From contig NZ_FNJO01000002.1 of NCBI RefSeq assembly GCF_900104095.1, positions 496,001-560,000 on the forward strand: 64,000 bases of DNA, given 5' to 3'. The DNA is from Ralstonia sp. 25mfcol4.1. Lineage in GTDB: Bacteria; Pseudomonadota; Gammaproteobacteria; Burkholderiales; Burkholderiaceae. The position numbers and the translations under genes were made by a program. The notes under the pieces were generated by a model, which saw only the letters and a program-made list of their open reading frames with translations, did no database searches and had not been told where the DNA came from. Positions 62,718 to 64,000 of this stretch are shown here, in pieces (the stretch's first letter is position 1; each line of letters starts with the position of its first letter).

Positions 62718-62753
62718 TTGACATGATTCCTTATGTGGCGCATAGACGCCACA
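62718..62753 (+). promoter_or_regulatory. osmC promoter with palindromic operator
   Basis: TTGACA (62718-62723, perfect) and CATAGA (62741-62746) are 17 bases apart. The -10 sits in the centre of the inverted repeat TGTGGCG-CATAGA-CGCCACA (62734-62753), seven perfect pairs. A repressor bound there would block the promoter. A second TATAAT at 62704-62709 lies upstream without a -35. Confidence 0.6.
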
Positions 62754-62895
62754 CTAGAGGAAACCTTCGGAATATTAGGGGTAATCCCGCACCCAAAGCC
62801 CACGTGGCGATTGCCCTATACTCGCGGAATGCAAGCGGCACGACGCGCGCCGGTGCGAGCGCAAAAACACCATCAGGAAACGAGGAACGAAAAAA

Positions 62896-63318
62896 ATGGA
62901 ATGCAAAGTGACATGGTCGGGCCCGGAAGGCATGAGCTTCATCGCCCAGACCGGCAGCGGACACCTTGTGGCGATGGACGGCGCGCCCGACGGCGGTGGC
63001 AACAACCTGGCACCGCGTCCGATGGAGATGGTGCTGCTGGGCACCGGCGGCTGCACCGCCTATGACGTGGTGCTGATCCTCAAGCGCGGGCGCCAGGACG
63101 TGCGCGGCTGCTCGGTCAAGCTCGACGCTGAACGCGCGGACGCCGACCCGAAGGTCTTCACCAAGATCAACTTCCACTTCACGGTGACGGGCAAGAACCT
63201 GGACCCCGCCAAGGTGGAGCGCGCCATCGAGCTGTCGCACGAAAAGTACTGCTCGGCATCGATCATGCTGGCCAAGACCGCCGAGATTACCCACACCACC
63301 GAGATCATCGAAGGCTGA
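62896..63318 (+). CDS. OsmC-family protein (YhfA-like)
   Basis: A 140-residue OsmC/Ohr-fold protein. The two redox cysteines are C53 (GTGGCTAYDV) and C119 (HEKYCSAS), as in organic hydroperoxide reductases of this superfamily. The pattern GNNLAPRPMEMVLLGTGGC is of the YhfA branch rather than Ohr or OsmC proper. GAGGAA nine bases before the ATG. It is preceded by a 280-base AT-rich regulatory region and followed by an intrinsic terminator. Confidence 0.92.
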   Translation: MECKVTWSGPEGMSFIAQTGSGHLVAMDGAPDGGGNNLAPRPMEMVLLGTGGCTAYDVVLILKRGRQDVRGCSVKLDAERADADPKVFTKINFHFTVTGKNLDPAKVERAIELSHEKYCSASIMLAKTAEITHTTEIIEG

Positions 63319-63370
63319 CCGGCCCGCGCGGCAGACCGCCCCCGCCTTCAACGCCGCCCTGAAAGCAAGA

Positions 63371-63405
63371 CGCCCGGCGCAGAGCCCCTGCGCCGGGCGT
63401 TTTTT
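63371..63405 (+). terminator. Intrinsic terminator after osmC
   Basis: CGCCCGGCGCA (63371-63381), 7-base loop, TGCGCCGGGCG (63389-63399), then six Ts. Uninterrupted 11-bp stem; it also lies just beyond the 3' end of rnpB on the other strand, where no T-run follows it. Confidence 0.93.
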
Positions 63406-63417
63406 GTATCCGAAAGA

Positions 63418-63767
63418 GCAAAGCAGGCCGATAAGCCGGATTCTGTGCACGCCGCGTGCCTTTACAGGCGCACGGCATGTGACAACCATTCCTCTAGGCC
63501 GGCCGTTACCGGACGGCTCCAGCTCCCTACCCGCAGACTCGGCGGGCCGCTTCATCGTCTGCCTATTTGGGATTGCTCCAGGTGGAGGTTACCGCGTTTC
63601 ACCCTTCCCGCCAGCCGAAGCCGGCGGCAAGACTCGTCTCTGTGGCCCTATTCCGCACGTTGCCGTGGATGGCTGTTAGCCAACACCCTGCCCTGTGGAG
63701 TCCGGACTTTCCTCCCCTCACCCCCTTGCGAGGGCAAGCAGCGATTGTCTGGCCTGCTTTGCGGGCC
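63418..63767 (-). ncRNA. rnpB: RNase P RNA (bacterial type A)
   Basis: The leftward strand carries the universal RNase P core: GAAAGTCCGGACTCCACAG near the 5' side, the GAGGAATGGTTGTCACA region, and the 3' end ACAGAATCCGGCTTATCGGC. The closing P1 helix is 12 perfect pairs: GCAAAGCAGGCC at 63762-63751 with GGCCTGCTTTGC at 63429-63418. Length about 350 nt. The exact 5' nucleotide is uncertain by a few bases. The RNA is the catalytic subunit that trims tRNA 5' leaders. Confidence 0.97.
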
Positions 63768-63794
63768 GCAGTCTAACACCGAAGTGGGCGACGG

Positions 63795-64000
63795 TCAGCC
63801 CTGCGTGGCCGGCGCGGCTGTGCGGCGGCCCGGCCGGAACACGCTGGTATCGGCGTAGAACGCCGGATCGGCGTTGCCATCGCACCAGCCCGGAATGCCC
63901 AGCACCGGCAATGGCGCGAAGCTGCGGCCGCCGGCAAGGCGGCTGGCGCTGGCCGCATCGGCGAGCGAGCCTGCCAGCAGCCGGTCGAGTCGGTCTAACG
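63795..64000 (-). CDS. DUF3025-family protein, C-terminal part (cut by window edge)
   Basis: The last 68 codons of a leftward gene enter from the right edge and end at TGA (63797-63795). The motif PLPVLGIPGWCDGNADPAFY followed by DTSVFRPGR is the conserved end of DUF3025 proteins of betaproteobacteria. The start and most of the protein lie outside the window. Function unknown. The stop is about 30 bases from the rnpB 5' region, so rnpB must have its promoter inside or near the end of this gene. Confidence 0.85.
   Translation of the reverse strand, partial: LDRLDRLLAGSLADAASASRLAGGRSFAPLPVLGIPGWCDGNADPAFYADTSVFRPGRRTAAPATQG

Noticed and set aside
62734..62753. osmC palindrome read as a CRP/FNR-type site
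   Set aside because: TGTGG and CCACA are 10 bases apart, not the 6 of TGTGA-N6-TCACA, and TTGAT/ATCAA is absent.

Overview
The window is ordinary housekeeping chromosome from a GC-rich betaproteobacterium of the Burkholderiales, most likely Cupriavidus or a close Ralstonia relative. Grounds: strong GC bias at third codon positions; the miaB-phoH-ybeY-corC-lnt, lptD-surA-pdxA-rsmA, dusB-fis-purH-ruvC and rplM-rpsI blocks in one stretch; a pyridoxal-phosphate (PanP-type) aspartate decarboxylase; and SYLF-lipoprotein and DUF6776 families. I see no insertion sequence, prophage, integrase or CRISPR array. Genus is an inference from gene content and style; no search was run.

Layout. 1-5.4 kb: recA (cut by the left edge) with a perfect LexA box, diverging from a TctD/TctE-like two-component pair, an orphan DUF4212 membrane protein and an MHS-family transporter, then elongator tRNA-Met with a consensus promoter. 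5.4-13.5 kb: PanP-type decarboxylase, an orphan LuxR-type response regulator diverging from a universal stress protein, srkA, rhlE, and a ClcB-like channel carrying a CBS pair. 13.6-26.4 kb: a small secreted protein, miaB-phoH-ybeY-corC-lnt, glyQS, gmhB, plsC and a YgjP-type metallopeptidase. 26.4-29.2 kb: a classical autotransporter. 29.4-40.9 kb: gloA, an EamA exporter, trpS, rsmA-pdxA-surA-lptD, and diverging amgK-azlC-azlD-murU. 41-53 kb: pepP, a UbiH-like hydroxylase, dusB-fis-purH-ruvC, a glycerophosphodiesterase lipoprotein, ruvAB, two secreted or lipoprotein genes and a YhhQ transporter. 53-64 kb: tyrS-dtd-PEBP-phosphatase, an M23 peptidase with anmK, erpA, bactofilin with DUF6776, rplM-rpsI, a candidate small RNA, an OsmC protein, rnpB and a DUF3025 gene (cut by the right edge).

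Themes. Cell-envelope work dominates: LPS export (lptD, surA), lipoprotein acylation (lnt), heptose synthesis (gmhB), phospholipid synthesis (plsC), and an anhydro-MurNAc salvage route (anmK, amgK, murU) whose genes sit in two places. Translation and RNA maturation is the second theme (glyQS, trpS, tyrS, dtd, miaB, dusB, rsmA, ybeY, rnpB, rplM, rpsI). DNA repair is the third (recA, ruvCAB).

The most novel-looking signals lie between genes: (i) a probable Hfq-type small RNA upstream of rplM with two CUCCUCC anti-Shine-Dalgarno blocks; (ii) a LexA-like box in the lnt-glyQ gap facing a possible 30-residue hydrophobic protein; (iii) palindromes upstream of the orphan regulator/universal stress pair, osmC and erpA.
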